The notes below the pieces were generated by a model. It searched no databases. It saw nothing but the letters and a program-made list of their open reading frames with translations, and had not been told where the DNA came from. This document shows, piece by piece, positions 8,492 through 17,862 of a stretch of 64,000 nucleotides of DNA (positions within the stretch are counted from its first letter, which is position 1; the number at the start of each line of letters is the position of its first letter). Both the position numbers and the translations under genes were made by a program. The DNA comes from Streptomyces sp. LX-29 (GTDB lineage: Bacteria > Actinomycetota > Actinomycetes > Streptomycetales > Streptomycetaceae). The DNA lies in contig NZ_CP089746.1 of the NCBI RefSeq assembly GCF_029541745.1, positions 558,001 through 622,000 of the forward strand. Direction: 5' to 3'.

Positions 8492-9124
8492 CTACGGAGC
8501 GTCGGTGACCGTGGCCTCGGCGAAGGGCGTCGCCGTCCCGGAGGGCCCCGCCGTGGACGGTTTCACCGTGCCGGAGGGTTTCCCCCTGCCGGAGGGTTCG
8601 ACCGTGTCGGCGGGTTCCACCGTGCCGGAGGGCTCCACCGTGTCGGCGGGTTCCACCGTGCCGGAGGGCTCCACCGTCCACGAGGGCTGCACCGCGGTGG
8701 AGGGGGTCCACGTCCCGGACGGTGTCCACGTCCCGGACGGGACCCCGGAAGGAGTCCACGTGGTCGGATCGATGCCCGGGGTGGTCGACGACGGGTTCGG
8801 CGTCTCGGTGGGTTCCCTGTCCTTCGTGGAGCTCGGGCCCGGGGTCTGCGTCACGGCGGGCGGCGGCGTGGGCGGCACGGCGGGTGGCGTGTCCCGGTCG
8901 CCGGGCAGTGTCTGGACGACCAGGGCCACGGCCGCTCCCACCATCGCGAGGACCGCCGCGGCGGCCACCGGCACCGCCGCCCGGCGCACCCGGGCCTGTC
9001 GCCGCCCCCGCCGCACGGCGTCCGCCACATCCACCCCCGGCGCCCCGGCGCCCGGCTCCAGGCCACGCAGCGAGGAGAGCAGCCGGACCGCTTCCTGTTC
9101 CAGTTCCTCGTCGTGCACGTCCAC
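8492..9124 (-). CDS. Single-pass membrane protein with Ser/Thr/Pro repeat tail, candidate anti-sigma partner
   Basis: A 210-residue protein whose GTG start (9124) shares one base with the TAG stop of the sigma factor gene, so translation is coupled. The N-terminal ~45 residues are acidic and cytoplasmic ([15 protein letters not shown]). One transmembrane helix follows ([20 protein letters not shown]). The remaining ~130 residues are an extracytoplasmic Thr/Pro/Ser-rich tail with TVEPSG and TVEPAD repeats and WTPSGT repeats. The layout matches membrane proteins encoded after SigE-family sigma factors, some of which act as anti-sigma factors. No ZAS zinc motif is visible, so the anti-sigma role is inferred from position and topology. 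Confidence 0.7.
   Translation of the reverse strand: MDVHDEELEQEAVRLLSSLRGLEPGAGAPGVDVADAVRRGRRQARVRRAAVPVAAAAVLAMVGAAVALVVQTLPGDRDTPPAVPPTPPPAVTQTPGPSSTKDREPTETPNPSSTTPGIDPTTWTPSGVPSGTWTPSGTWTPSTAVQPSWTVEPSGTVEPADTVEPSGTVEPADTVEPSGRGKPSGTVKPSTAGPSGTATPFAEATVTDAP
8570..8700 (-). repeat. Tandem 18-30 bp repeats coding [12 protein letters not shown] units
   Basis: Repeated CACCGTGCCGGAGGGCTC and CACCGTGTCGGCGGGTTC blocks (forward strand) encode alternating TVEPSG and TVEPAD hexapeptides in the extracytoplasmic tail. Copy number probably varies between strains. Confidence 0.7.
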
Positions 9125-9675
9125 TACCCCTCCCCCAGCGCCGACGCGGACGCCGGCAGCTGGTCGCCGAGCTGCGCACGCAGCCGTGTGAGACCGCGGG
9201 CGGACTGGCTCTTCACGTTTCCCTCCGAACAACCGAGGATCCCGGCCACCTCTGCCACCGGGAGATCACACAGGAAGCGCAGCACGAGCACGGCGCGCTG
9301 CCGCGCCGGGATGCGTGACAGCGCCGTGTGCACGACGGCGCGCGTTTCGATGTCGGGCCCGCCGGCCGCCGGTGGCAGACCCGGTGTCTCGTGCGGGGCC
9401 CCCGACAGCCGCACCCGCGCCCAGCCGAGCCGCTGCTCGTTGAGGAAGCACCGGACGAGCATGGTGTGCACATAGCGGTCCAGGTCGTCGGCCGCGCGGG
9501 CGCGCCGCCAGTGGACGTACAGCCGGGTGAGCGTGGTCTGCACGATGTCGTCGGCACGATGGGGGTCCTTGCAGAGGAGATGTGCGATGCGACGGAGCGC
9601 GGGCAGCCGCGCGGAGACGTACTCCGTGTACGCCCGTTCGTCCTCGGTCCGGTCCGCCGATCCGGTGCCGATCAT
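9124..9675 (-). CDS. SigE-family ECF RNA polymerase sigma factor
   Basis: A 183-residue sigma-70 factor with regions 2 and 4 only. Region 2 includes [25 protein letters not shown], and region 4 includes [19 protein letters not shown] with the helix-turn-helix [26 protein letters not shown]. This arrangement fits the actinobacterial SigE family. The ATG at 9675 follows GAGGGCGGGAAC; two earlier in-frame ATGs have poorer sites. It starts 10 bp after the glycosyltransferase gene ends on the same strand and overlaps the following membrane-protein gene by one base. Envelope stress is the usual cue for this family, and the target genes cannot be told. Confidence 0.85.
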   Translation of the reverse strand: MIGTGSADRTEDERAYTEYVSARLPALRRIAHLLCKDPHRADDIVQTTLTRLYVHWRRARAADDLDRYVHTMLVRCFLNEQRLGWARVRLSGAPHETPGLPPAAGGPDIETRAVVHTALSRIPARQRAVLVLRFLCDLPVAEVAGILGCSEGNVKSQSARGLTRLRAQLGDQLPASASALGEG

Positions 9676-9685
9676 GTTCCCGCCC

Positions 9686-12523
9686 TCACGTTCCCCCATG
9701 CCCGCCGTTCTCGTCCACATCCGTGTGCACCCCGGGCACCTGCCATATCCACATGCCTCCGATCCACCGCCCCGGCGCCCCCAACAGCCGCTCTACGGTG
9801 ACACGCAGCACCTGGTCACCGGGTTGCGGAGCGAGCACCACCACTCCGGCCCGCCAGAAGCGGAGGTCCTGCCACAGGGCGTGCCGCTGAGCGGGGCCGA
9901 TCTCCGGGACCTGTCCGGTGCGGAGGGCCTCTTCCAGGAGGTCGGCGGTGGGCCGGTTCACCGGACCGTAGATGCCGATGCGGTCGGGGCCGTACGGACC
10001 GTTGAAGTAGCCGCCGGGGATCGGGAAGCCGAGGTCGGCCTTGGCCTGCCAGTGCAGGGCCTCGGCACGACCGGGGCCGGGCAGCGGCACCGGGACGAGG
10101 CTGTAGCCCTTCGGCAGGAAGTCGCGCCAGGTGCCGTCGGCGACGAAGGAGGGGACCGCGCGTCGGTCGACGGTCGTCATCGGCGTGGGCGCGATCGGGA
10201 GGAGCGCGGCGACGACCGCCGCCCATCCCACGGCCCGCCACACCCGCACACCGGCGATCGTGCGCCCGGTGCCGGTGGGCCGCCCGGCACCGCCAAGTCG
10301 CTCGCCACGGGGGCGCTCCCCACCGGAGTCCGCGGCGCCGGAGTCCGCACCTCCGGAGTCCGCGGCCCCGGTGGGACGTTCGGCGTCGCCGATGGCGTGT
10401 TCCGCGTCGCCGGTGGCACGTTTCGCGTCGCCGGTGTGTTCCTCGTCGGCGGTGGCACGTTCCGCGGCGACGGCGGGCTCCTGCGCGGCGGGTCCCACCG
10501 GCGCGGGTCGACGGTCCGGCCCGGTGAGGCGGTCGCAGGCGAGGGCCAGGAGGATGCCCGCCGCGGGCACGGCCACCATCGCCATCCGTGATTCGATCAC
10601 CGACTCGAACAGCGGCAGGTCGGCGAACAGCCGCCACGGGCCCGGCAGTTCACCCTCCGTTCCCGGCATGGGGATGGTGCGCCCCAGCGACAGCACCGAC
10701 GCCCCGACGGCGACCACGGCCAGGCCCCGCACCCGCGGGTCCCGCCACAGCCGGACCACCACCGCGAGGACGACGACCACCAGCGGCCAGCCGAAGAAGG
10801 CGTTCTGCTCGGTGCGGTTGAGGGCGAGGGCGTCGGCGGTCGCCTCGTCGCCCGCCAGGGAGCGGCCAGCGAACTCCACCAGCGCGCGCGGCGGGTTGCC
10901 GTTCGGACCGTGCAACACGCTGGCGTAGCTCTGCTCGCCGAAGAACTGCCAGCCGAGGGGGTAGCAGAGCAGCAGAAGGGCGACGCCCATGGCGAGGGCG
11001 AGCCCGCGCGACAGCGGTCGCAGGACCGCGAGCGCGACGGCCGGCCGCGCGGCCGCGTAGCCCACCGCGAAGAGCAACAGGCCCATGGCGGCCAGCAGCA
11101 GCGCCTCCTCGCCGAGGAAGACCTGGTACGTCAGGAGCAGCCCGAGGATCACGCCGTCCCGAAGGGTGCCACGACGCCCCGTCCGCTCCCGGCCCGCCGC
11201 GCCGGGGTGCGGGCCACACAGCCGGAGCAGCCGGTCGACGATCAGCGGCATCACGAACAGCACCGCGAAGTTCGGGTGTGCGTTGGCGTGCGAGATCATC
11301 GGGGGCGCGAAGGCGCAGAGCGCCCCGCCGAGCGCGGCGGCGCGACGTGACCGCACGAACCACTTGACCAACAGCCAGTACCAGGCGGCCGCGGTACCGG
11401 CCAGGCCGCCGGTGAGCACCAGCGCCCAGGTGACGCCCGGGCCGAGGAGCGCGGTGACGGGAGCCAGCGGAACCGACAGCCCCAACATGGTGGTGTTCGC
11501 CATCAGGTTCACGCCGAGCGGCATGTTCTGCAGCGTGGTGAAGAACGGGTCGTTCAGCTCGAAGACGTTCTTCGCGGTCACCGCGAAGAACCACTCCCAC
11601 TGGTTCTGGTCGTGCCCGCTGTCGGCGAGGTAGCCGCGGTCGAGGTCCGCCCACAGCCCCTTGTAGAGCCATACGGAGAGCAGCACGTAGCCGAGCAGCA
11701 CGACCCGGTCGGCGGGCCGCACCCGCCGCAGGGCGCCCCCGGCCCGCAGCCGCAGGACCTCGAACAGCACCCGGCCGTAGTCCAGCGGCCGCACCTTGGA
11801 CCCCGTCTGGTGCGCCCAGCGCACCGGCACTTCGGCCACCGGCCATCCGGCCTCGTGGAACATCCGCAGGATCTCCACGTCGATGCTCCAGCCGTCGACC
11901 CGGGAACGCCCCAGGGCCGCGCGCGCACGGTCGCCGTCGAAGAGCTTGAAGCCGCACTGCGTGTCCCGTATCCCGGGGACGGCGACGGCCCGTATGACCC
12001 GGTTGCCGGCCCGGCCCAGGAGCTGTCGCAGCGGATGCTGGCGCACCTCGATGTCGGCGCCCGGGTGGGCCCGGGAGCCGATGGCGGCGGCCCAGCCGGC
12101 GTCGAGCCGGTCGTGCAGCGACGCCAACTCCTCGATGGGGGTGGCCAGGTCGGCGTCGGTCACCAGGACCCGGCGGCCACGGGAGGCGAGCACTCCCATG
12201 CGCACCGCGTGTCCCTTGCCGTGGTTGCGCGCGAAGGAGGCCGACGGTGCGGCGGTCGACGGCGGGCACAGCAGTCGGATGCGCGGCTCGGACGCGGCCG
12301 CCTCGCGGACGACGGCCCCGGTGGCGTCCGTGGATCCGTCGTCGACGACGACGACCTCCCAGTCGGCGTGGCGACCGGGCGAGGCGCGTAGATAGCGGCA
12401 GATCGCGTCGAGGGTCCGGGGCAGCCGGTGCTCCTCGTTGTACGCGGGCACCACGACCGTCAGGTCGACGGTGCCGGACGTCGGCGGACCGTGGCCGGCT
12501 GGGGCGGAAGACATGTGCAACAC
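9686..12523 (-). CDS. GT2 glycosyltransferase fused to a multi-pass membrane domain
   Basis: A 945-residue fusion. Residues ~18-265 are a GT2 domain of the dolichyl/polyprenyl-phosphate sugar synthase type, with LTVVVPAYNEEHRLPRTLDA, VVVDDGSTDAT, the DAD metal site in VTDADLATP, and CGFKLFDGDRAR. A membrane section follows from ~290 to ~640 with many hydrophobic helices, then a ~70-residue Asp/Gly/Ala-rich linker built from imperfect ATGDAEH- and ADSGG-like repeats, and an extracytoplasmic C-terminal part. The two halves could make a lipid-linked sugar and transfer it to a glycan or protein. The start may be the GTG at 12523 or the ATG at 12514. It precedes the sigma gene by 10 bp, suggesting an envelope-related operon. 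Confidence 0.85.
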   Translation of the reverse strand: MLHMSSAPAGHGPPTSGTVDLTVVVPAYNEEHRLPRTLDAICRYLRASPGRHADWEVVVVDDGSTDATGAVVREAAASEPRIRLLCPPSTAAPSASFARNHGKGHAVRMGVLASRGRRVLVTDADLATPIEELASLHDRLDAGWAAAIGSRAHPGADIEVRQHPLRQLLGRAGNRVIRAVAVPGIRDTQCGFKLFDGDRARAALGRSRVDGWSIDVEILRMFHEAGWPVAEVPVRWAHQTGSKVRPLDYGRVLFEVLRLRAGGALRRVRPADRVVLLGYVLLSVWLYKGLWADLDRGYLADSGHDQNQWEWFFAVTAKNVFELNDPFFTTLQNMPLGVNLMANTTMLGLSVPLAPVTALLGPGVTWALVLTGGLAGTAAAWYWLLVKWFVRSRRAAALGGALCAFAPPMISHANAHPNFAVLFVMPLIVDRLLRLCGPHPGAAGRERTGRRGTLRDGVILGLLLTYQVFLGEEALLLAAMGLLLFAVGYAAARPAVALAVLRPLSRGLALAMGVALLLLCYPLGWQFFGEQSYASVLHGPNGNPPRALVEFAGRSLAGDEATADALALNRTEQNAFFGWPLVVVVLAVVVRLWRDPRVRGLAVVAVGASVLSLGRTIPMPGTEGELPGPWRLFADLPLFESVIESRMAMVAVPAAGILLALACDRLTGPDRRPAPVGPAAQEPAVAAERATADEEHTGDAKRATGDAEHAIGDAERPTGAADSGGADSGAADSGGERPRGERLGGAGRPTGTGRTIAGVRVWRAVGWAAVVAALLPIAPTPMTTVDRRAVPSFVADGTWRDFLPKGYSLVPVPLPGPGRAEALHWQAKADLGFPIPGGYFNGPYGPDRIGIYGPVNRPTADLLEEALRTGQVPEIGPAQRHALWQDLRFWRAGVVVLAPQPGDQVLRVTVERLLGAPGRWIGGMWIWQVPGVHTDVDENGGHGGT

Positions 12524-12750
12524 GCATCGGTGACCGCCTCGGGCCGGCGAAGCGTTGCGTGTTCTAGGTCACACCGCCGTGACCGGCGTCGGCGGGCCCG
12601 GCGGACCGGTGTCCGCACCCGCCGGCTTCAGGGTCGGCGGGCTGTCCCCTCCGTTCGACGGGAGGGGAGAATTCCCCATACTGAGAGATATGTCAGCAAG
12701 CACGGGTGGCGGCATCGACCGTCGTCGCACCCCGTGCTGTGGGAGGCATG

Positions 12751-13980
12751 ATGAGTCAGCAGCCGGTCCTGCTGCCGTACGCCGACCCGGCCTTCGTGGC
12801 GGACCCGTTCCCGTTCTACCGACAGCTGCGTGAGGAGGGCCCCGTTCGGCGCGCCGTCATCGCGGGCGGGCTGGACGCCTGGCTGGTCACGCGCTACGAG
12901 GACGGCATCGCGGCCCTCTCCGACCCGAGGCTGAGCAGCGACGTCCGCGACGCCGCGGACCCGCGTCTCATGGAGCGGCTGCCCACGACCGAGCGTCCGT
13001 CGCTCATGAGCAACATGTTGCGCTCCGACCCACCCGACCACACCCGCCTGCGACGCCTGGTCTCGAAGGCGTTCACCGTGCGTCGGATCGCCGATCTGCG
13101 GCCCCGCATCCAGGAGATCACCGACCGGTTGCTCGACGCGGTGGTGCCGGCCGGCCGGGCCGATCTCGTGGCCGACTTCGCGCTGCCCCTCCCGGTGACC
13201 GTGATCAGCGGACTGCTCGGCGTGCCCGTGGAGGACCGGCACGACTTCCAGCGGTGGACCGACGACATGCTGCTCCGCGGGCCGGAGATACCGGACCCGG
13301 CGACGGTGGACGCGGCGTGGCGGCAGATGCGGGGCTATCTGACCGCGCTCCTGGCGGCCAAGCGCGCCCGCCCCCGGGACGACCTCCTCAGCGCGTTGAT
13401 CGCGGCCCGCGACGAGGAGCAGCGGCTGACCGAGGACGAGCTGATCGCCACGGCGCTGCTGTTGTTGGTGGCCGGATACGTCACCACGGTCGGCCTGATC
13501 GGCGGCGGCATCGCCGCGCTGCTGGCCGATCCCCGGCAGCTGGCGCTGTTGCGCGACGATCCGGAGCTGTTGCCGGGGGCCGTCGAGGAGTTGCTCCGCT
13601 ATGACGGGCCGATCAGTCCGGGCATCGCCCGGTTCGCCCGTGAGGACGTCGAGATCGCGGGCGTGACCATCCCTCGCGGCGCCACCGTGCTGGTGGCCTC
13701 CGCGATCGCGGACCGCGACCCGGACCGCTTCTCCGATCCGGAACACCTGGACGTGACGCGGCAGGACTACGGCCATCTCGCCTTCGGGCACGGCGTGCAC
13801 TACTGCCTGGGGGCGCCGCTGGCCCGGCTGGAGGGCCAGATCGCCATCGGGACGGCGCTGCGGCGCCTCCCCGGCCTGGCCCTGGCCGTGCCGCCGAGCG
13901 AGCTGCGGTGGCGGGCCGGCGGTCTGCGCAATCCCCTTCGGCTGCCCGTCACCTTCGTCCCGAGCGGGCGCGTCCCCTGA
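12751..13980 (+). CDS. Cytochrome P450
   Basis: A 409-residue soluble bacterial P450 monooxygenase. The motifs are DPPDHTRLRRLVSKAFT (C helix), an I-helix reading LLLVAGYVTTV that keeps the Thr pair but has Tyr-Val where acidic residues are common, the K-helix ExxR in EELLRYDG, and the heme loop FGHGVHYCLGAPLARLE with Cys352. GGGAGG lies just upstream of two adjacent ATGs (12748, 12751); the second gives better spacing. An in-frame GTG at 12706 would add 15 residues. It stands alone, without a ferredoxin gene, so redox partners and substrate are unknown. Confidence 0.92.
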   Translation: MSQQPVLLPYADPAFVADPFPFYRQLREEGPVRRAVIAGGLDAWLVTRYEDGIAALSDPRLSSDVRDAADPRLMERLPTTERPSLMSNMLRSDPPDHTRLRRLVSKAFTVRRIADLRPRIQEITDRLLDAVVPAGRADLVADFALPLPVTVISGLLGVPVEDRHDFQRWTDDMLLRGPEIPDPATVDAAWRQMRGYLTALLAAKRARPRDDLLSALIAARDEEQRLTEDELIATALLLLVAGYVTTVGLIGGGIAALLADPRQLALLRDDPELLPGAVEELLRYDGPISPGIARFAREDVEIAGVTIPRGATVLVASAIADRDPDRFSDPEHLDVTRQDYGHLAFGHGVHYCLGAPLARLEGQIAIGTALRRLPGLALAVPPSELRWRAGGLRNPLRLPVTFVPSGRVP

Positions 13981-14109
13981 CGGCCGCCGGGCCCGGGGAG
14001 AACGGCGAGCTGACGGCCACCGGGCCCCGAGGGAAGGGGAACAGCGAGCCGACGGCCGCAGGCCCGGGGGCGTGCGACGTCCACGGGTCACACCGCGGCC
14101 GGCGGCGGC
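13981..14109. repeat. Short GACGGCC-type repeats between convergent genes
   Basis: This spacer between the convergent P450 and FtsX genes has three imperfect copies of gacggccrccgggcccsgggg, about 35-40 bp apart, which can form GC-rich hairpins. It probably serves as a bidirectional terminator region. Confidence 0.4.
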
Positions 14110-16422
14110 CTACAGCACGTCGCTGGCCGAGTCGGCGATCTTGCGGCGTGCGGTGCGGGCCGCGGGCACGACGGAGACGGCACCGGCGGCCACCAGCGCG
14201 GCGGCACCGACCAGGAGCAGGGTGCCGAGGGCGGGCGGTTCGGCGATCCCCGCGCCCATACCGCTGGAACGGCCCTGGAGGTCGATGAGCCACTCGGCGG
14301 CGAAGACCCCGAGGACCGTGCCGGTCACGGCGGCGGCCAGGGCGACGAAGACGGTGGCCGCGGCGATCACCGCGGTGATCTGACGTGGGGTCAGCCCGAT
14401 GGCCTTGAGCGCCAGCAGGTCGCGCCCGTACTCCCGCGCCCCGGCGCTGATCGTCGTCGACAGCTCGGCCAGCCCGATCAGCACCAGGACCGCGATCAGA
14501 CCGATGATGACGCCGCGCACGCCGTGCAGCTGGTCCGCGGGGTTCGCGATCTCCCGTAGCTCCAGCCGCCCGTCGGAGGCGTCGGCCAGGGCGTCGCGCA
14601 CCGCCGCCGGGTCGGCGCCGTGGTCCAGGACCAGGTGGTAGAAGTCCGGGCGGAGCGCGTCGCCGCCCTCACGCAGGGTATCCAGGCCGGTGGAGATCAC
14701 CCGGCCGCCCTCGGCGGGCTCGATGGTCCGGCCGACGATGTGGAGGACGTGCGGCTTCCCGGCGACCGTCATCCGGACCCAGTCGCCGACGCGGGCGTCC
14801 AGCAGGTCGAACAGCCCCTGACCGGCCACCGCCTCGTTCGGTCCCCGGGCGGTCCGCCCCTCGACCACCGAGAACGGATAGGGCTGCCGGGCCGTGCCCA
14901 GTCCGCGCAGGGTGATCGTCCCGGTCTGGCCGGGGACCAGCGCCTGGACCTCGGACCCCGGGAAGGCGGTGACGTCCTCGCGGGTGGCGAGCACGTCGCG
15001 CAGCCGCGCGTCGTCGAGGCTGTCGGAGCGCGCGGTCAGCGCGGCGGGCAGGCCCACCGTCTCGGGGTGGGCGGTGAAGCGGTCCAGGGTCGACCAGGTG
15101 CCGAGGGCGACCGTGATCAGCAGCAGCGGCACGGCGAGCCGGCCCACCGCGGCGACGGAGCGCAGCGGACGGTGGAAGGCCCCGCGCCAGCCCAGCACCA
15201 GCGCGGGCGGGACCCGGAGGCCGAGCGCCCGGCGGGCCGTGCCGGACATCCGACGGCTGCGCGCGACGGCCGCGCGGGCGATCGGCACCGGTGGGACCCG
15301 GCCCGCCCGCCAGGCGGCGAGGCAGGTCGCGGTGGCGATGAAGACCACCGCGCCGCCGGAGATGGCGAGTGGCGCCCAGGTGTGCGCGGGGTGGTGCTGC
15401 CAGACGGCCATCGCCTCCCCGATCCGGCCGGGGAGGCGGGCGCCGAGGGCCTCGATGAGCACCGCTCCGGTGGCCACGCCCACGAGCGCGAGGCCGAGGT
15501 GCTGGGCCAGGAACATGCGGACCACCTGGCCCGGGGTGAACCCGATGGCCTTGAGCACCGAGATGTCCCGCAGGTGTCCGCGGACGCGGCTGCTGATGGC
15601 GCCGCCCACGGCCAGCGCGGCGGCGAGCAGCGCGCCGAGGCCGAACAGGGCGAGCAGCCGGGCCAGCAGCTGGTTGTCTCCGCCGGCCTCGCTCCGGGCC
15701 TGCCGCCAGGTGGAGACCCCGGTGATCCGGTCGGCGCCCAGTCCGGTGACCGCCCGTTGCACCACGTAGTCGGTGTCGCCGGCTTCGGCGAGGCGCAGAC
15801 CGATGGTCTGGCCGCGCTGGTCCTCCGCGGCGTCGGCGGCGGCGAGGGTCGCGGGCAGCACCCAGGCCACGCCCGGACGGTCGCCCGCGCGGTACTGCAC
15901 CTCGGCGGTGTTCGCGACGCCCACCACGCGCAGCGGCCGGGCGAAGCCGCGCAGCCGGACCAGGTCCCCGGGCTCGGCCCACAGCGCGCGGGCCGCGGAG
16001 CCCTCCAGGACGACCCCGCCGCCGTGGCCCGCGTCGCGGCCCGGCTCCAGCCAGCGGCCGGAGCCGAGCTGTGGTCCGGCCGTGGCGGGCCGATCGGCCG
16101 TGGCGCGCAGCTCCAGGGCCACCCCGGAGCCGCCACGCTCGGGGCCGGCGACGGTGCGCAGGGTACGGAACGGGCCGGAGGCGCCGCTCACCTCGTCCAG
16201 GTCGGCCAGCGTGCCGGCGGGGGCGTCGGACCGCGCGTGGATCCACACGTGCGCGCCGGAGGACTGGGTGAAGACCCGCTGCCAGGGGTCTGCCGCATAG
16301 CTGAACAGCGCGCTGGCCAGCAGCAGCGAGACGGCGATCCCGACATTGGCCAGCACGATGAAGACGGCCGCGCCGCGATGTGCCCTGAGGTCGGCCTGCA
16401 CCCACCGTGCCGATGCCCGCAC
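14110..16422 (-). CDS. ABC transporter permease, FtsX/MacB type
   Basis: A 770-residue permease with two FtsX-like halves. Transmembrane helices occur near the N-terminus (AAVFIVLANVGIAVSLLLAS), around residues 260-400, near 470, and in a final group of three at the C-terminus, with large extracytoplasmic loops between. FtsX signatures such as VLKAIGFTPGQVVRMFLAQH and LALKAIGLTPRQITAVI each appear once per half. The GTG at 16422 overlaps the end of the ATPase gene (stop at 16430), and the frame upstream lies inside that gene. With the ATPase it forms an exporter or lipoprotein/peptide-release type system. PadR control implies an inducible drug or antimicrobial response. Confidence 0.85.
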   Translation of the reverse strand: MRASARWVQADLRAHRGAAVFIVLANVGIAVSLLLASALFSYAADPWQRVFTQSSGAHVWIHARSDAPAGTLADLDEVSGASGPFRTLRTVAGPERGGSGVALELRATADRPATAGPQLGSGRWLEPGRDAGHGGGVVLEGSAARALWAEPGDLVRLRGFARPLRVVGVANTAEVQYRAGDRPGVAWVLPATLAAADAAEDQRGQTIGLRLAEAGDTDYVVQRAVTGLGADRITGVSTWRQARSEAGGDNQLLARLLALFGLGALLAAALAVGGAISSRVRGHLRDISVLKAIGFTPGQVVRMFLAQHLGLALVGVATGAVLIEALGARLPGRIGEAMAVWQHHPAHTWAPLAISGGAVVFIATATCLAAWRAGRVPPVPIARAAVARSRRMSGTARRALGLRVPPALVLGWRGAFHRPLRSVAAVGRLAVPLLLITVALGTWSTLDRFTAHPETVGLPAALTARSDSLDDARLRDVLATREDVTAFPGSEVQALVPGQTGTITLRGLGTARQPYPFSVVEGRTARGPNEAVAGQGLFDLLDARVGDWVRMTVAGKPHVLHIVGRTIEPAEGGRVISTGLDTLREGGDALRPDFYHLVLDHGADPAAVRDALADASDGRLELREIANPADQLHGVRGVIIGLIAVLVLIGLAELSTTISAGAREYGRDLLALKAIGLTPRQITAVIAAATVFVALAAAVTGTVLGVFAAEWLIDLQGRSSGMGAGIAEPPALGTLLLVGAAALVAAGAVSVVPAARTARRKIADSASDVL

Positions 16423-16429
16423 GGCCCGG

Positions 16430-17191
16430 TCAGCCCTTGAGTCGCAGGACGTCGGCCACACCGGCCGGGCGGCGGGCGGCGTCGTCGGCGAGCGCGGCGT
16501 CGTCGACGACCCGACCGTCGAAGAAGCTGATCACCCGGTCCGCGGCGCTGGCGACCCGGGCGTCGTGCGTGACCAGCAGGATGGTCTGGCCGCGCTGGTG
16601 GAAGCGGGAGAGCAGCCGGAGCACCTCCCGGGTGCCCTTGCTGTCGAGGCTGCCGGCCGGCTCGTCGGCCAGCAGCAGGCTGGGGCTGTTGACCAGGGCG
16701 CGGGCCAGGGCGACGCGCTGCTGCTCGCCGCCGGAGAGCTCGCCCGGGGTGCTGTGTTCCCTGCCCTCCAGGCCGAGCTCCGCGAGCAGCTCCTCGCGAT
16801 GCGCCCGGGCCTGCTTCGGGGAGCTCCCGGCCAGCAGCGCGGGCAGCTCGACGTTGTCGGCGACGGTGAGGTTGGAGACCAGGTTGAAGAACTGGAAGAC
16901 GATGCCGATGTGCTTGCGGCGCAGCATGGCCCAGCGCGCCTCGCTGAAGGAGTCGACCTGGCGGCCGTCGAGCCGGATGGATCCGCTGTCGGGCCGGTCG
17001 AGGCCGCCGAGCAGGTGGAGCAGGGTGGACTTGCCCGCGCCGGAGGGGCCGGTGACGGCGACGAACTCGCCGCGCTCGACGCTCAGGTCGACGCCGCGCA
17101 CCGCATGGACCGGGGCGGCGCCCTCCGGGCGGTAGGTCTTGACCAGACCCGTCGCCCGCACGATGGCGCCGGACTGCTCGTCCCGGCTCAT
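16430..17191 (-). CDS. ABC transporter ATP-binding protein (LolD/MacB type)
   Basis: A 253-residue ATPase that powers the adjacent FtsX permease. It has Walker A GPSGAGKST, the Q-loop in IGIVFQFFNLVSNLT, signature LSGGEQQRVALARAL, Walker B LLLADEPAGSLDS and switch His in VTHDARV. The ATG at 17191 has an excellent GGAGGAGC site and overlaps the padR stop as ATGA, so all three genes are one translationally coupled operon. The frame runs upstream to 17455, but that part is the padR gene in another frame. Confidence 0.93.
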   Translation of the reverse strand: MSRDEQSGAIVRATGLVKTYRPEGAAPVHAVRGVDLSVERGEFVAVTGPSGAGKSTLLHLLGGLDRPDSGSIRLDGRQVDSFSEARWAMLRRKHIGIVFQFFNLVSNLTVADNVELPALLAGSSPKQARAHREELLAELGLEGREHSTPGELSGGEQQRVALARALVNSPSLLLADEPAGSLDSKGTREVLRLLSRFHQRGQTILLVTHDARVASAADRVISFFDGRVVDDAALADDAARRPAGVADVLRLKG

Positions 17192-17694
17192 TCCAGCTCC
17201 TCCTGACAGCGCTCCAACCAGTCGAGGTCCGCCTGCAGGTGCAGCATGGCGCCCTCGATCAGCAGTTGAGCGACCCGGTTGTCCCGGTCCTCGGTCGTCG
17301 CGAGCTTCGACAGCTCGCGCATGGTGTTGAGGTAGTGGCGCCGCTGTTTGTTGATCAGAGTGATCGGGTTGGCGGCCCCGGTGTGCGGGGCGAGGGCGAG
17401 TTTCATGAAGAACTCGTCCCGTACCCGCGGCTCGGCGGTCGACTCCTCGAACCACGCGTCCACGGCCTCGCGTCCCGCCGCGGTGATCCGGTAGATGCGC
17501 TTGTTCGGTCGGTCCGACTGCTCGACGTCCTCGCCCTCGATCAGGCCCGACTTCTCCAGCCTGGAGAGGGTGACATAGATCTGGCCGACGTTCGGCTGAG
17601 GGTACGCGGAGCCCAGGAGCTTCTCAAGAGCCTGCTTGAGTTCGTAGCCATGTGCGGGACCGCTCACCAACAGTGCCAGGAGTGGCAGCCGCAC
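17188..17694 (-). CDS. PadR family transcriptional regulator
   Basis: A 168-residue repressor with the PadR winged-helix N-terminus (LLALLVSGPAHGYELKQALE, VGQIYVTLSRLEKSGLI) and a C-terminal Vir-like helical dimerisation part rich in Leu and Glu. The GTG start follows AGAGGGAGAGC. It is the first gene of the padR-ATPase-FtsX operon, and PadR proteins usually repress their own operon and release it on binding a planar drug or phenolic ligand. The spacer upstream (17695-17862), shared with the divergent binding-protein gene, is AT-richer than its surroundings and must hold both promoters. Confidence 0.9.
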   Translation of the reverse strand: MRLPLLALLVSGPAHGYELKQALEKLLGSAYPQPNVGQIYVTLSRLEKSGLIEGEDVEQSDRPNKRIYRITAAGREAVDAWFEESTAEPRVRDEFFMKLALAPHTGAANPITLINKQRRHYLNTMRELSKLATTEDRDNRVAQLLIEGAMLHLQADLDWLERCQEELE

Positions 17695-17862
17695 GCTCTC
17701 CCTCTTCCCCGCCGCGATACTTGTCCGTTATATGAGCTCGTCCGGGTGTGAACCAGATCGCCCTCGTATCTTCCTGCACCGTCTAGTATCCCGCATGCCT
17801 AACAGGTATACAGGGACAGGATGCCGGGCCAGTCCCGTCTGCGCCGGTGCAAGGAGGAACCT

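Noticed and set aside
12628..14091. A 487-codon minus-strand frame opposite the P450
   Set aside because: An antisense shadow rich in His, Gln, Arg and Gly; the P450 motifs are all on the plus strand.
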